Source of the DNA: Desulfoprunum benzoelyticum
GTDB taxonomy: Bacteria; Desulfobacterota; Desulfobulbia; Desulfobulbales; Desulfocapsaceae
DNA: 64,000 nt
Reading direction: 5' to 3'
Assembly (NCBI RefSeq): GCF_014201505.1
Contig: NZ_JACHEO010000001.1
Span: 1-64,000 of the forward strand
A program made the translations under genes and the position numbers. This document shows, piece by piece, positions 18,183 through 26,203 of the stretch (the first letter of the stretch is position 1; each line of letters opens with the position of its first letter). The notes beneath the pieces were generated by a model. The model was given only the letters and a program-made list of their open reading frames with translations, searched no databases and was not told the DNA's origin.

Positions 18183-19112
18183 TCACTGTTTGAGGGATTC
18201 GACGTAGGAGGCGGCGCTGTTGGCGGCCACGGCGCCGTCGCCACAGGCGGTGACGATCTGGCGCAGGTGTTTGACGGTGATGTCGCCGGCGCCGAAGATG
18301 CCCGGGACCTTGGTGCGCATGCGCGCGTCGGCCTCGATGCAGCCGGTGCGGTCGACGATGCCGAGCTTGGCAAAGGCCTCGGACGAGGCCGCAAAACCGA
18401 TGTATTCGAACACGCCGTCGCAGGTGACGTAGCGTTCGGTGGCGTCTTCCTTGGTGGACTTGAAGCGCACGCCGGTGAGGCGGTCCTCGCCGGTGAACTC
18501 GAGCACCTCCTGGTAGGGGTAGACCGTGACGTTGGGCATCTTGCGCAGCTGGTCGCAGGCCTTGGGGTCGGCGGTCAGGTCGAACATGGTGACGATGGTC
18601 AGCCTGGTGCAGATGCCGGCCAGGTAGATGGACTCTTCCACCGCCGAGTTGCCGCCACCGATGACCACCACCTCCTTGTCGCGGTACTGGGCGCCGTCGC
18701 AGATCGCGCACCAGCTGATGCCGGAGCCGGCCCACTGGTCCTCGCCGGGCACGCCGAGCCGCCGGGGCACGGTGCCGGTGGCCAGGATCACGGCCCTGGC
18801 CTTGTACACAGCGTCGTCCTCCTCGCAGACCACGGTCTTCCACTCGCCCTCGTCCTTCAGGTCGATGACCGTGCGGTAGTCGAACTCCACGCCCAGTTCC
18901 TGGGTGTGCTCGAACATCTTGATGGCCAGCTCGGCGCCTGTCAGCTTGCCGGCGCCGGTGTAGTTCTCGATCTCGTTGGTGTTGATGATCGCCCCGCCGG
19001 GGGCGAGCCGGTCGAGCATCAGGACCTTCATGTTGGCCCGGATGGCGTAGATGGCGGCGGTCATGCCGGCCGGGCCTGCGCCGACGATGACGATATCGTA
19101 GGTATTCTCCAT
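18183..19112 (-). CDS. trxB: Thioredoxin reductase
   Basis: A 309-residue flavoprotein disulfide reductase that transfers electrons from a pyridine nucleotide to thioredoxin. FAD-binding GAGPAG lies at residues 11-16, the redox pair in WCAICDG (Cys135, Cys138), the nucleotide-binding motif in VIGGGNSAVEE, and the C-terminal FAD motif in GIFGAGDI. The nicotinamide-nucleotide loop after GGGNSAVEE does not show the usual HRR arginines of NADPH enzymes (LTIVTMFDLTADPKA here), so the electron donor may differ. It is the first gene of the trxB-trxA-assT operon; GGGAGG lies six bases before the ATG and operator site C about 215 bases upstream. Confidence 0.93.
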   Translation of the reverse strand: MENTYDIVIVGAGPAGMTAAIYAIRANMKVLMLDRLAPGGAIINTNEIENYTGAGKLTGAELAIKMFEHTQELGVEFDYRTVIDLKDEGEWKTVVCEEDDAVYKARAVILATGTVPRRLGVPGEDQWAGSGISWCAICDGAQYRDKEVVVIGGGNSAVEESIYLAGICTRLTIVTMFDLTADPKACDQLRKMPNVTVYPYQEVLEFTGEDRLTGVRFKSTKEDATERYVTCDGVFEYIGFAASSEAFAKLGIVDRTGCIEADARMRTKVPGIFGAGDITVKHLRQIVTACGDGAVAANSAASYVESLKQ

Positions 19113-19326
19113 GGTATGCCTCCCTGACCGTGATCGCGGTCAAAATATGATGAAACTGAAACGAGCCGCTGCAATCGCAGGAGCGATCGACTCGAGCGCC
19201 ATGAAACCGACAAGGGAATTTTTCAGCAGGGACTGCCATCCATTTCGTTGCAGGTCATTCCCGGCGCCGGTTGAACGCTCGTCATGTTCATGGTGTGATT
19301 AAATAAAAAACCGGCCCTGGGAACAA

Positions 19327-19364
19327 CTCGGAAACTTACGAGGTTTTGCGTTTAATTTTTCGAG
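19327..19364. promoter_or_regulatory. Operator candidate, site C (upstream of trxB-trxA-assT)
   Basis: CTCGGAAACTTACGAG at 19327-19342 plus a half site TTTCGAG at 19358-19364, again 22 bases apart as at site B. In the direction of trxB the palindrome is followed by TTGTTCCCAGGGCCGGTTTT and ATTTAATC, matching the site B layout. The shared spacing of two half sites and the AT-rich box argues for a real shared promoter. Confidence 0.65.
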
Positions 19365-19463
19365 GGAGGGGAAATTCGAGCGTCAGGCAGTGGTCGATCG
19401 GCAGTGTCGGCCAATGTGAGAGCGGAGGTTCGAAACATTCGATACTGTTGAAATGCTGCAGTC

Positions 19464-19496
19464 AAAAAACGGTCGAGGCGAGGTCCCCGACCGTTT
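19464..19496 (-). terminator. Rho-independent terminator of the MOT1 transporter gene
   Basis: On the minus strand AAACGGTCG pairs with CGACCGTTT around an 12-base loop and the stem runs into a T tract (complement of 19464-19469). It starts 36 bases after the stop codon. Confidence 0.85.
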
Positions 19497-19531
19497 GAGC
19501 GATTTCAATATTTGCGCGGTGCAACGGCAGC

Positions 19532-20791
19532 TTAAATCTTGATCTTCATTTTTCTGATAAAAAAATCGGCGCCGATGCCGATCGCGAAGGCCCAGCCCAT
19601 GTTCGGGACGACCAGGGCGATGCCGGCGATCAGCAGGGCGACGAAATATTCCTCGTTGGTTTTCAGGCTGCGCAGCAGCGGGCAGAGTTCGAGGCCGGCG
19701 AAGACCAGCAGCACCCCGAGGACCGACTGGGGAATGAGAGCCAGCAGGGTGAAGCCGAACTCACCGAGCACCAGGGCGACGACAATGAAAAATATGCCGA
19801 TCATGATCGGGGCGCCGCCGGTCCGGGCGCCGAAGCGGAAGTGGGCCGCCAGCCCGCCGGTGCCGTGGCACATCGGCACCGCCCCGAACAATCCGGCCGG
19901 CAGGTTGATGATACCCATCGAGAAGGCGAACATCCCCGCCTTGGCCTTGCGCAGTTGCGAATTGCCGCTGAACAGGCTGGTGCAGGTATCGGCTGTGCCG
20001 ACGCAGGCATTGCCGATCGTCAGCGGAATCTGGGGCAGGATCAGCATGATGAAGGCGGTCCAGAAATCGGCCGGCGTCGGGTGGATGAGGTGCATGTCCG
20101 TGGGGCCGAGCGTCAGGGGGCGGCCGGCAAGTCCGCCCAGGGCGATCCCCGAGACGATGCCGACGGCGAGGGCGGCAAGGGCGGCCGGGAACCGTTTGTT
20201 GTCGAGCAGCAGCAGCACCAGGCAGAAGACCGCGATGCCGATGACCATGTTGACCGGAAGCCCGCTCAAACGGCCGGAAACTCCGGACATGAACAGATCC
20301 TTGTGTATGATCAGTTCGATGCCTTTTTTGAGGAAGATCAGTCCCAGGGTCAGCTGGATGCCCCGGACCACCGCCTGGGAGAAAAGTTTGGCCAGCTGGT
20401 CGACCATGCCGGTCAGGGAGAGGGCGAGGAGGATGACCCCGAAGATGATGCCGGCGGCGCCGATGACCGATTCGGTGATGACCGCCGGGTAGGCGATGGC
20501 GATGGCGCCCACGGCCTTCAACGGCTGCACCGGAATCGGCAGACGGTAGTAGAAGCCCGCCAGCAGGTAAAACAGGCCGAAGGCGAGAAACACCGTCGAT
20601 GGGCTCAGATTGTTGATCAGGATCATAGCCACGACGATGGGCAGCAGGGTCCCCAGGTCGCCGAAGGCGCCGGAAAGTTCGACCCGGTCGAATCGCAGGG
20701 CGGCTGTCTCGGTGGAGGACTGGTCCGGGGAATGATCCCGGCCGGACTGCTCCGGCTGCAGATCCGGCTGTTTGTCTGGGTTCGTGGTCAT
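19532..20791 (-). CDS. MOT1-type molybdate/sulfate transporter
   Basis: A 419-residue membrane protein with about 10-12 helices and the two hallmark blocks of the MOT1 family: GAFGDLGTLLPI near the N-terminus and PIPVQPLKAVGA after it. Relatives are annotated as putative molybdate or sulfate transporters. A polar N-terminal tail of about 40 residues comes first. Next to a BamB-like tungsten enzyme, a MoeA-like protein and a sulfotransferase, the cargo could be molybdate, tungstate or sulfate; the sequence does not decide. A long perfect palindrome lies 119 bases upstream. Confidence 0.78.
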   Translation of the reverse strand: MTTNPDKQPDLQPEQSGRDHSPDQSSTETAALRFDRVELSGAFGDLGTLLPIVVAMILINNLSPSTVFLAFGLFYLLAGFYYRLPIPVQPLKAVGAIAIAYPAVITESVIGAAGIIFGVILLALSLTGMVDQLAKLFSQAVVRGIQLTLGLIFLKKGIELIIHKDLFMSGVSGRLSGLPVNMVIGIAVFCLVLLLLDNKRFPAALAALAVGIVSGIALGGLAGRPLTLGPTDMHLIHPTPADFWTAFIMLILPQIPLTIGNACVGTADTCTSLFSGNSQLRKAKAGMFAFSMGIINLPAGLFGAVPMCHGTGGLAAHFRFGARTGGAPIMIGIFFIVVALVLGEFGFTLLALIPQSVLGVLLVFAGLELCPLLRSLKTNEEYFVALLIAGIALVVPNMGWAFAIGIGADFFIRKMKIKI

Positions 20792-20909
20792 TGGTCACTC
20801 CTCGGCACGGGCTGTTTCCGGCCCCGCATGTCCTGCTGTATCCGGAACCGACGGGCATCCATAGCAGGAGTGCACGGATCCCGACGGCAGGGCGATAGGG
20901 AAGTTTTGC

Positions 20910-20937
20910 TAACACGATTAAAAAAATAATCGTGTTA
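20910..20937. promoter_or_regulatory. Perfect 11-6-11 palindrome upstream of the MOT1 gene
   Basis: TAACACGATTA, six A, TAATCGTGTTA. The arms match perfectly over 11 bases and the element lies in the 274-base gap before the MOT1 start codon. It could be an operator for an oxyanion-responsive repressor. It does not match the ModE consensus. A terminator role for the upstream gene is less likely, as no T run follows the stem. Confidence 0.5.
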
Positions 20938-21065
20938 CAAATTCTTACCGTGATCAAGGTCGGTTTGTCAAGTTTTTCAGGGCCTGATCGCAGCGGGTGC
21001 AGGCGGCGATGACAGGAGGCGGGCGGTGACGGACGGGCATCGGCCTTCGGCGGCGAAAGACGAAA

Positions 21066-21869
21066 TCAGAAACCGGTCAGCAGGCCGGTCCGTTCGAAAT
21101 AAGCGATCGCCTGCCACAGATCTTCCTGGGAATGCGGTTCGAGCGTGATGATCGGGTGACAGTCCTGCTGTTTCAGGAAATGGAAGAGACCGGGAAAATC
21201 GAAGCTGCCCAGTCCCGGGGCGAGGTGCTGATCCTTTTGCCCCGAGTTGTCGTGGAGATGCAGCTGGCCGAGCCAGGGCAGCATGGCGGGCAGCCAGTCC
21301 TGCCAGGAGCCGCGGGCAAAGGCGGTCACATGGCCGACATCGAGGCAGAACCCGATCGCCGGGTGCTGCAGTTCCGTTAAAACCATCCTGTGTATGTCGG
21401 GGGTGGTCTCGTAGGTATTTTCGAGCATGATCCGTGCCCCGACAGCTGCCGCCTGATCCGCCAGCATTCGCCAGGTGGCGAGAGACTGGGCCAGCCAGCG
21501 ATCGAAGAAATAACCGTGCTTGTTCTCCTCGTACTGGAGGTGGCAGACAATCGATCGCGGTTGGAAGATCGCCGCCAGCTTTATCGCCCGCCGCAGTTTA
21601 TCCTGGCTTTTGGCAAGGATATACGGATCAAGTGACCCGGGGGCGAGGTCGATGAAGGGGGCGTGCAGCGTACACTGCAGGCCCCGGTCGTCGAGCAGTT
21701 TCTTGATCCGTGTGAACTCGCCGATATCCTCATCGTACAGACAGGTCCCCTCGAGGCCGATCTCGGGTTGCAGGCGGTATTCGAGAACGAGGTCCAGCAG
21801 CCTGCCTTTGAGGTCGTACCAGGGGGCGTTGACGAAACAGCCCTGAAGCACGTTCGATCGCGGCGGCAT
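21066..21869 (-). CDS. Sugar phosphate isomerase/epimerase-like TIM-barrel protein
   Basis: A 267-residue protein of the xylose-isomerase-like/AP endonuclease 2 superfamily. Metal-ligand positions appear in LHAPFIDLAPG, IVCHLQYEE, MLENTYE, FCLDVGHVTAF, LHLHDNSGQKDQHL and TLEPHSQEDL. The HDN and LEPH motifs fit a catalytic metal centre. No signal peptide. The gene begins 4 bases after the end of the siroheme protein gene, so the two are probably cotranscribed. The substrate cannot be predicted from sequence. Confidence 0.75.
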   Translation of the reverse strand: MPPRSNVLQGCFVNAPWYDLKGRLLDLVLEYRLQPEIGLEGTCLYDEDIGEFTRIKKLLDDRGLQCTLHAPFIDLAPGSLDPYILAKSQDKLRRAIKLAAIFQPRSIVCHLQYEENKHGYFFDRWLAQSLATWRMLADQAAAVGARIMLENTYETTPDIHRMVLTELQHPAIGFCLDVGHVTAFARGSWQDWLPAMLPWLGQLHLHDNSGQKDQHLAPGLGSFDFPGLFHFLKQQDCHPIITLEPHSQEDLWQAIAYFERTGLLTGF

Positions 21870-21873
21870 CGGT

Positions 21874-22554
21874 TCAGCCTGCCGCGAGGGGACGGGACAG
21901 AACCGCCTCCTTGAAGGTGTCGATGCCGATCCGTTCGATGAAGCGGCATGCCCGTTCCTTTGTCTTCCCGTGTTCGACGTAGTAATCGATGCAACGGTTG
22001 ATCAGGGTGATGGCCTCATCCTCGCTGATCTCCTCGGCGATGATATCGCCGACCCGGGCCGCCTTGCCGGAATTGCCGCCGAACGAGATCGTCCAGCCCT
22101 TTTTCCTGCCGGTCACGCCGATATCGCGGACCAGGCCTTCGGCACAGGTAAAGGGGCAGCCGGAGACCCCGACCTTGAGCTTGGCGGGCATTTCCCGGCC
22201 GGCCAGCATGTTTTCGAGCTTGATGCCGAAGCCGAGCGAATCCTGGGCCCCGAACTTGCAGACTGCTGTGCCGGGGCAGGCCTGGACGTAATGGAGGCAG
22301 AGCTCGGTGGCCTTGCCGGGGTCCATTCCCAGGTCGGCATAGATGTCGTTGATCTGCTCGGCCTTCATGCCGACCAGGGCGATGCGGTGACCGGAGGTCA
22401 GCTTGACGATCGGGATGTCGTATTTTTCCACGACCGTCGCCAGGTTCCGAAGTTTTTCTTTGGTCAGCAGACCGCAGGGGATGCGGGGAACAATGGCGTA
22501 GGTTTCTTTATCGCGCTGCAGGATCGCACCTTTGGGGGCTTCTTCCGTCGACAT
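21874..22554 (-). CDS. Small siroheme/4Fe-4S sulfite (nitrite) reductase-like protein
   Basis: A 226-residue protein made of one nitrite/sulfite reductase ferredoxin-like half domain and one siroheme-binding half domain. The cluster cysteines are CPGTAVC and CPFTCAEG (C-x5-C and C-x3-C), the standard siroheme-coupled pattern. Its size matches the small low-spin assimilatory-type sulfite reductases of sulfate reducers rather than the larger DsrAB. The reaction may be sulfite or nitrite reduction, or electron transfer; partner proteins are not in the window. An AT-rich region with a TGCATATGCA palindrome (22610-22619) lies upstream. Confidence 0.85.
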   Translation of the reverse strand: MSTEEAPKGAILQRDKETYAIVPRIPCGLLTKEKLRNLATVVEKYDIPIVKLTSGHRIALVGMKAEQINDIYADLGMDPGKATELCLHYVQACPGTAVCKFGAQDSLGFGIKLENMLAGREMPAKLKVGVSGCPFTCAEGLVRDIGVTGRKKGWTISFGGNSGKAARVGDIIAEEISEDEAITLINRCIDYYVEHGKTKERACRFIERIGIDTFKEAVLSRPLAAG

Positions 22555-22791
22555 GATTATCTCTCCTCTTCATCGTGATGGTAGTGAAAACAGGGTTTGG
22601 GAATCAATGTGCATATGCATCAATCGGCATATATTACCAGATTTTCTTCTCAATGCACCGCCGATTTGAAGCGATGGTGATCTTGTCGACTGATCGGCAG
22701 ATCCCCGGACGAGCGAGTGGTTGGTCCGGGATCCGTGGCGATGGGGGGCTCGGGTGGTTCAATCCGTCGCCTGGCGGCGGCGACTGCGGGC

Positions 22792-24198
22792 CTACGACCG
22801 GTTCTTCGTGACCGCCCGGCCACCGGCGGCTTTGCGCCGCAGCAGTCGGGTGAGGATGCCTTCCAGTTCGTCGCGGTTGATCGGCTTGCTGAGATAGTCA
22901 TCCATCCCGGAGCGGAGGCATTTGTCGCGGTCCTGCGGCCGGGCATGGGCGGTCAGGGCGACAATCGGTACCTCGGACTGTTTGTCGGGAAGCATCCGGA
23001 TCCTGCGGGTCGCCTGAAATCCGTCGAGTTCCGGCATCTGCAAGTCCATCAACACCAGGTCGAAGGGACCGGAGTCGTAGATCGCGGCGAGGGCGGCGGC
23101 ACCGTTGGCGACAGAGGTGACCTCGATTCCGAACTGGTTGAGCAGGGTGGTCGCCAGCATCTGGTTGATCGGCTCGTCTTCGGCGAGGAGGACCCTTCTG
23201 CCGGACAGACTCGTGCTCTCCGCTGCCGCAGCGGCCGTCTCGGTCTGGCGTTTCGGATCGATTCTGGCGGCGGTCTTTTTCAGGGCGCAGATGAACCAGA
23301 AGGTGGAGCCGTGGCCCGGGGTGCTGTCGACGTAGATCTTGCTTCCCATCAGCGATGCCAGCTGCGACGAGATCGCCAGTCCGAGGCCGGTCCCCCCGTA
23401 TTTGCGCGTCGTCGAGGTGTCGGCCTGGTTGAACGATTCGAAGATCAGGTGCTGCTTATTGACCGGAATGCCGATCCCGGTGTCGACGACGTTGAACCGC
23501 AGGCAGACCTCGTCCTCGGTCGTGGCGGTCATCGGTACGACCTCGAGCCGCACCTCGCCCCTGTCGGTGAACTTGATGGCGTTATTGAGCAGGTTGATGA
23601 GTATCTGGCTCAGGCGGTTCGGATCGCCGTGGACCCACTGGGGCACCGTTTCATCGATGTGGCGGGAGAGGACGAGATCCTTCTGAAGGGCCGGCAGATC
23701 GAGCATGTGAAGGCACTCCTCCAGGGTCTCATGGAGGTTGAAATCGACTGGATCGAGCTGGAGCTTGCCGGATTCGATTTTGGAAAAGTCGAGGATGTCG
23801 TTGATGACCTTGAGCAGCCTGGCCGCCGATTGCTGGACAAGTTCGAGATAATGCCTCTGGTCGGGGGTGAGGTCGGTGGTCAGCATCAGGTCGGTCATGC
23901 CGATGATGCCGTTCATCGGGGTGCGGATCTCATGACTCATGTTGGCGAGAAAATCACTCTTGGCGGAGTTGGCCATTTCCGCCTCGCGACGGGCGATCGA
24001 CATCTCTTCCCTGAGTTTCTGCTCGTTTTTGACCCGCTGATCAAGTTCGCCGAGGATAGTGTCGAGGTTTTCGAACTGCTTGGCGACCAGTTCGGCAGTG
24101 ATCGCCGCCGCCTGCCGCGCCACTTTCAGCTCGTTGAACAGGGCCCGGTTTTCCTCGTGCAGCCGTTGGATGATCTGGTCGTTGTCGTTGTCGCTCAT
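22792..24198 (-). CDS. Hybrid sensor histidine kinase/response regulator without an obvious input domain
   Basis: A 468-residue soluble protein: a coiled coil (about 1-70), a HisKA domain with His89 in [12 protein letters not shown], HATPase (N box [12 protein letters not shown] boxes DTGIGIP and GGTGLGL) and a receiver domain with Asp385 in LVLMDLQMP. There is no membrane segment or PAS/GAF domain, so the signal may come from a protein partner. The frame extends upstream, but ATG 24198 is used because the extra residues are the out-of-frame image of the protease gene. It lies 7 bases after the hydrogenase protease gene, which suggests a link to hydrogen sensing. Confidence 0.85.
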   Translation of the reverse strand: MSDNDNDQIIQRLHEENRALFNELKVARQAAAITAELVAKQFENLDTILGELDQRVKNEQKLREEMSIARREAEMANSAKSDFLANMSHEIRTPMNGIIGMTDLMLTTDLTPDQRHYLELVQQSAARLLKVINDILDFSKIESGKLQLDPVDFNLHETLEECLHMLDLPALQKDLVLSRHIDETVPQWVHGDPNRLSQILINLLNNAIKFTDRGEVRLEVVPMTATTEDEVCLRFNVVDTGIGIPVNKQHLIFESFNQADTSTTRKYGGTGLGLAISSQLASLMGSKIYVDSTPGHGSTFWFICALKKTAARIDPKRQTETAAAAAESTSLSGRRVLLAEDEPINQMLATTLLNQFGIEVTSVANGAAALAAIYDSGPFDLVLMDLQMPELDGFQATRRIRMLPDKQSEVPIVALTAHARPQDRDKCLRSGMDDYLSKPINRDELEGILTRLLRRKAAGGRAVTKNRS

Positions 24199-24205
24199 CG
24201 CTGAC

Positions 24206-24664
24206 TCATCCGGCGGAGACGGATTCCGGACGGCAGGGGCAGCCGTTTTCGGAGCCGACCAGGTCCAGGCAGAGCCTGGCCGCCTGCCGGCAGACAGGCA
24301 CAGTCGCCGGACCTTCGATGCCGACGACGACGACCTCCGGCACCGGCGGGTCGAGGATGTGGGGGATTGCCTGGAGCAGATAGGCCAGGCCGGCCTGATG
24401 GCCGTAGTCCACCGGTGCGGATGGCATCGTCGCCGGATCAAGGATGATGACGCCGGGGTCCGCCCTGAAGCCCTCGACCGCGTCGACGACGATGACCTGG
24501 TTGCAACCCTCGAACAGCGGCAGCAGGCGGAGGCCGGCGAGACCGCCATCGACCAGGTTTACCGACGCCGGCAGCGGGCAGCCGGCAAGAATGCCGTAGA
24601 CCATCGGTCCTGCCGCATCGGCAGCGATGAACGGGTTGCCGATGCAGATTATACGCGCAAGCAT
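24206..24664 (-). CDS. NiFe hydrogenase maturation endopeptidase (HyaD/HybD family)
   Basis: A 152-residue protease that removes the C-terminal tail of the large subunit after nickel insertion. The family opening [13 protein letters not shown] holds the first metal-sensing acid, and VIVVDAVEG the second. The start ATG 24664 lies 16 bases inside the end of the large-subunit gene. That overlap, and the presence of a cleavable tail in the large subunit, make the substrate clear. Confidence 0.82.
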   Translation of the reverse strand: MLARIICIGNPFIAADAAGPMVYGILAGCPLPASVNLVDGGLAGLRLLPLFEGCNQVIVVDAVEGFRADPGVIILDPATMPSAPVDYGHQAGLAYLLQAIPHILDPPVPEVVVVGIEGPATVPVCRQAARLCLDLVGSENGCPCRPESVSAG

Positions 24665-26202
24665 CGCGAATGACCGGCTGTGTGATCGTCGGTGGTCAGC
24701 AGGTGGACCGCGCAGACCTGGCAGGCATCGAAGGAGCGGATGACATGGCCGATTTCGACCGGATTGTCCGGGTCGGCGATCGGTGTGCCGATCAGGGCCT
24801 CCTCCCACGGCCCGCGGACCCCGTCATGATCGCGCGGTGAACCGTTCCAGGCGGTGGGGGTGATGATCTGGTAATGGGCGATTTTCTGCCGGCTGATCTC
24901 CACCCAGTGGCCGAGGGCGCCGCGACTGGCGTCGATGAGGCCGTAGCCGCGGCCGTCGGGGATCTCGCGCACCGATTGGTAGAAGGGGGCTTCGGGGTCG
25001 ATTTCTCCGGCCCAGATCTTCATTGCCGGCAGGAGCTCGGCCGGTCGGGTCAGGCGCGCCAGTTCCCGGATATAGGCGTTGGGGCCGCCGCCGGCGATCA
25101 TGTCGGTGAACAGCGGATGGCCGGAGATCAGCATCTGCGCCAGCGGCCCGGTCTCGGCCGGTCGGCCGTCGTACCGCGGGGCCTTGCAGAACGAGTACTT
25201 GATGATCTCGTAGGGCGAGACATAGGGCTGGGTCTGACCGTCGAAGGGATGGAGGCCGCCGGGATAGTCGACGAAATGGGAGTAGGTGACATGCTCGGTG
25301 ACCAGTTCCTGATCACAGTCCGTGGCCGCCTGCCCCTGGCCGATGAATCCGGGAGATAACAGCAGCGCGCCATCCCTGTGACCGTGGACGGCGCTTCCTT
25401 CCGGCAGTTCGAGCTGACCGAAACTGAGGAAGTTGCCATGGCCGCGGCCGAGGCGGTGAAGGTCGACCAGCCGGGCGAAGCGGATGAAGAACCCGAGATC
25501 GCTGTCGCGGTGCGAGTCGCTTTCGTCCAGCCACGCCTGCAGCTCCTGTTCGCTTCGCACCTGCTGCCAGCGATCGAGCGGGCAGCCGAGGATCTGCTCT
25601 TCGTACCAGGTCGTGAAGTTGTTGATGATATAGGTGCAGTTGACGATATCGTTGAAGGTCGGGACGCTGGCGACGCCGCCGGGGACGATGAACGACGAGT
25701 TGGGCCACTGGCCGCCGAGGATGGCGACGATTTCGAGGATCTTCTTGGTCATCCTGATGGTCCTGACAACCGAGCGGCCCTTGAAGGTCTGGTAGCGGTG
25801 GATCGCCTCTTCGTAGAGGGGCAGGCCGACGTAGGCCGGGTTGAGGCAATCCTGCATGAACATCAGGATGCCGTGACGGAGATCGCTCTGGATGTGCTCG
25901 GCCATCATTGCCACGTTGCGGACCAGCATGGCGTTGGTCGGCAGATGGACGCCGCTGATCATGTCGAGGGCCTTGGCCGCGGTCAGCAGGTGGGCGGTGC
26001 CGCAGATGCCGCAGACCCTGGGGGTCAGGACCAGGCCGTCCCGCGCTCCCCGTCCCTTCAGCATGTTTTCGAAACCGCGGTACATGATGCCTTTGCTCCA
26101 GGCATTGGTGACCACGCCGTCTTCGTGTTCGATCTTCAGTTCGAGATCGCCTTCGACCCGGTTGAGGGCCAGGTCGATCGTCTTTTTCCCGTTCTCGGTC
26201 AT
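24649..26202 (-). CDS. Cytoplasmic NiFe hydrogenase large subunit
   Basis: A 517-residue catalytic subunit that binds the NiFe(CN)2CO centre. The L1 motif RVCGICGTAH gives Cys64 and Cys67; the L2 motif is DACQVCAVH (Cys494, Cys497, His500), with Ala in place of the usual Pro after Asp, a variant seen in some group 2 enzymes. A 17-residue tail follows His500 and should be cleaved by the next gene product. The stop codon of the small subunit lies one base upstream of the start. The absence of a Tat signal on the small subunit puts the enzyme in the cytoplasm; the group 2 assignment is provisional. Confidence 0.92.
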   Translation of the reverse strand: MTENGKKTIDLALNRVEGDLELKIEHEDGVVTNAWSKGIMYRGFENMLKGRGARDGLVLTPRVCGICGTAHLLTAAKALDMISGVHLPTNAMLVRNVAMMAEHIQSDLRHGILMFMQDCLNPAYVGLPLYEEAIHRYQTFKGRSVVRTIRMTKKILEIVAILGGQWPNSSFIVPGGVASVPTFNDIVNCTYIINNFTTWYEEQILGCPLDRWQQVRSEQELQAWLDESDSHRDSDLGFFIRFARLVDLHRLGRGHGNFLSFGQLELPEGSAVHGHRDGALLLSPGFIGQGQAATDCDQELVTEHVTYSHFVDYPGGLHPFDGQTQPYVSPYEIIKYSFCKAPRYDGRPAETGPLAQMLISGHPLFTDMIAGGGPNAYIRELARLTRPAELLPAMKIWAGEIDPEAPFYQSVREIPDGRGYGLIDASRGALGHWVEISRQKIAHYQIITPTAWNGSPRDHDGVRGPWEEALIGTPIADPDNPVEIGHVIRSFDACQVCAVHLLTTDDHTAGHSRCLRV

Positions 26203-26203
26203 G

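Larger units (their letters stand above)
19113..19531. other. Regulatory gap upstream of trxB
   Basis: A 419-base gap holding operator site C (19327-19364), the probable trxB promoter between it and the start codon, and the terminator of the MOT1 gene at 19464-19496. No further gene or RNA was recognised. Confidence 0.5.

Noticed and set aside
22717-24204. A 495-codon frame antisense to the hybrid kinase
   Set aside because: The kinase motifs on the minus strand are unambiguous; the plus-strand reading shows none.
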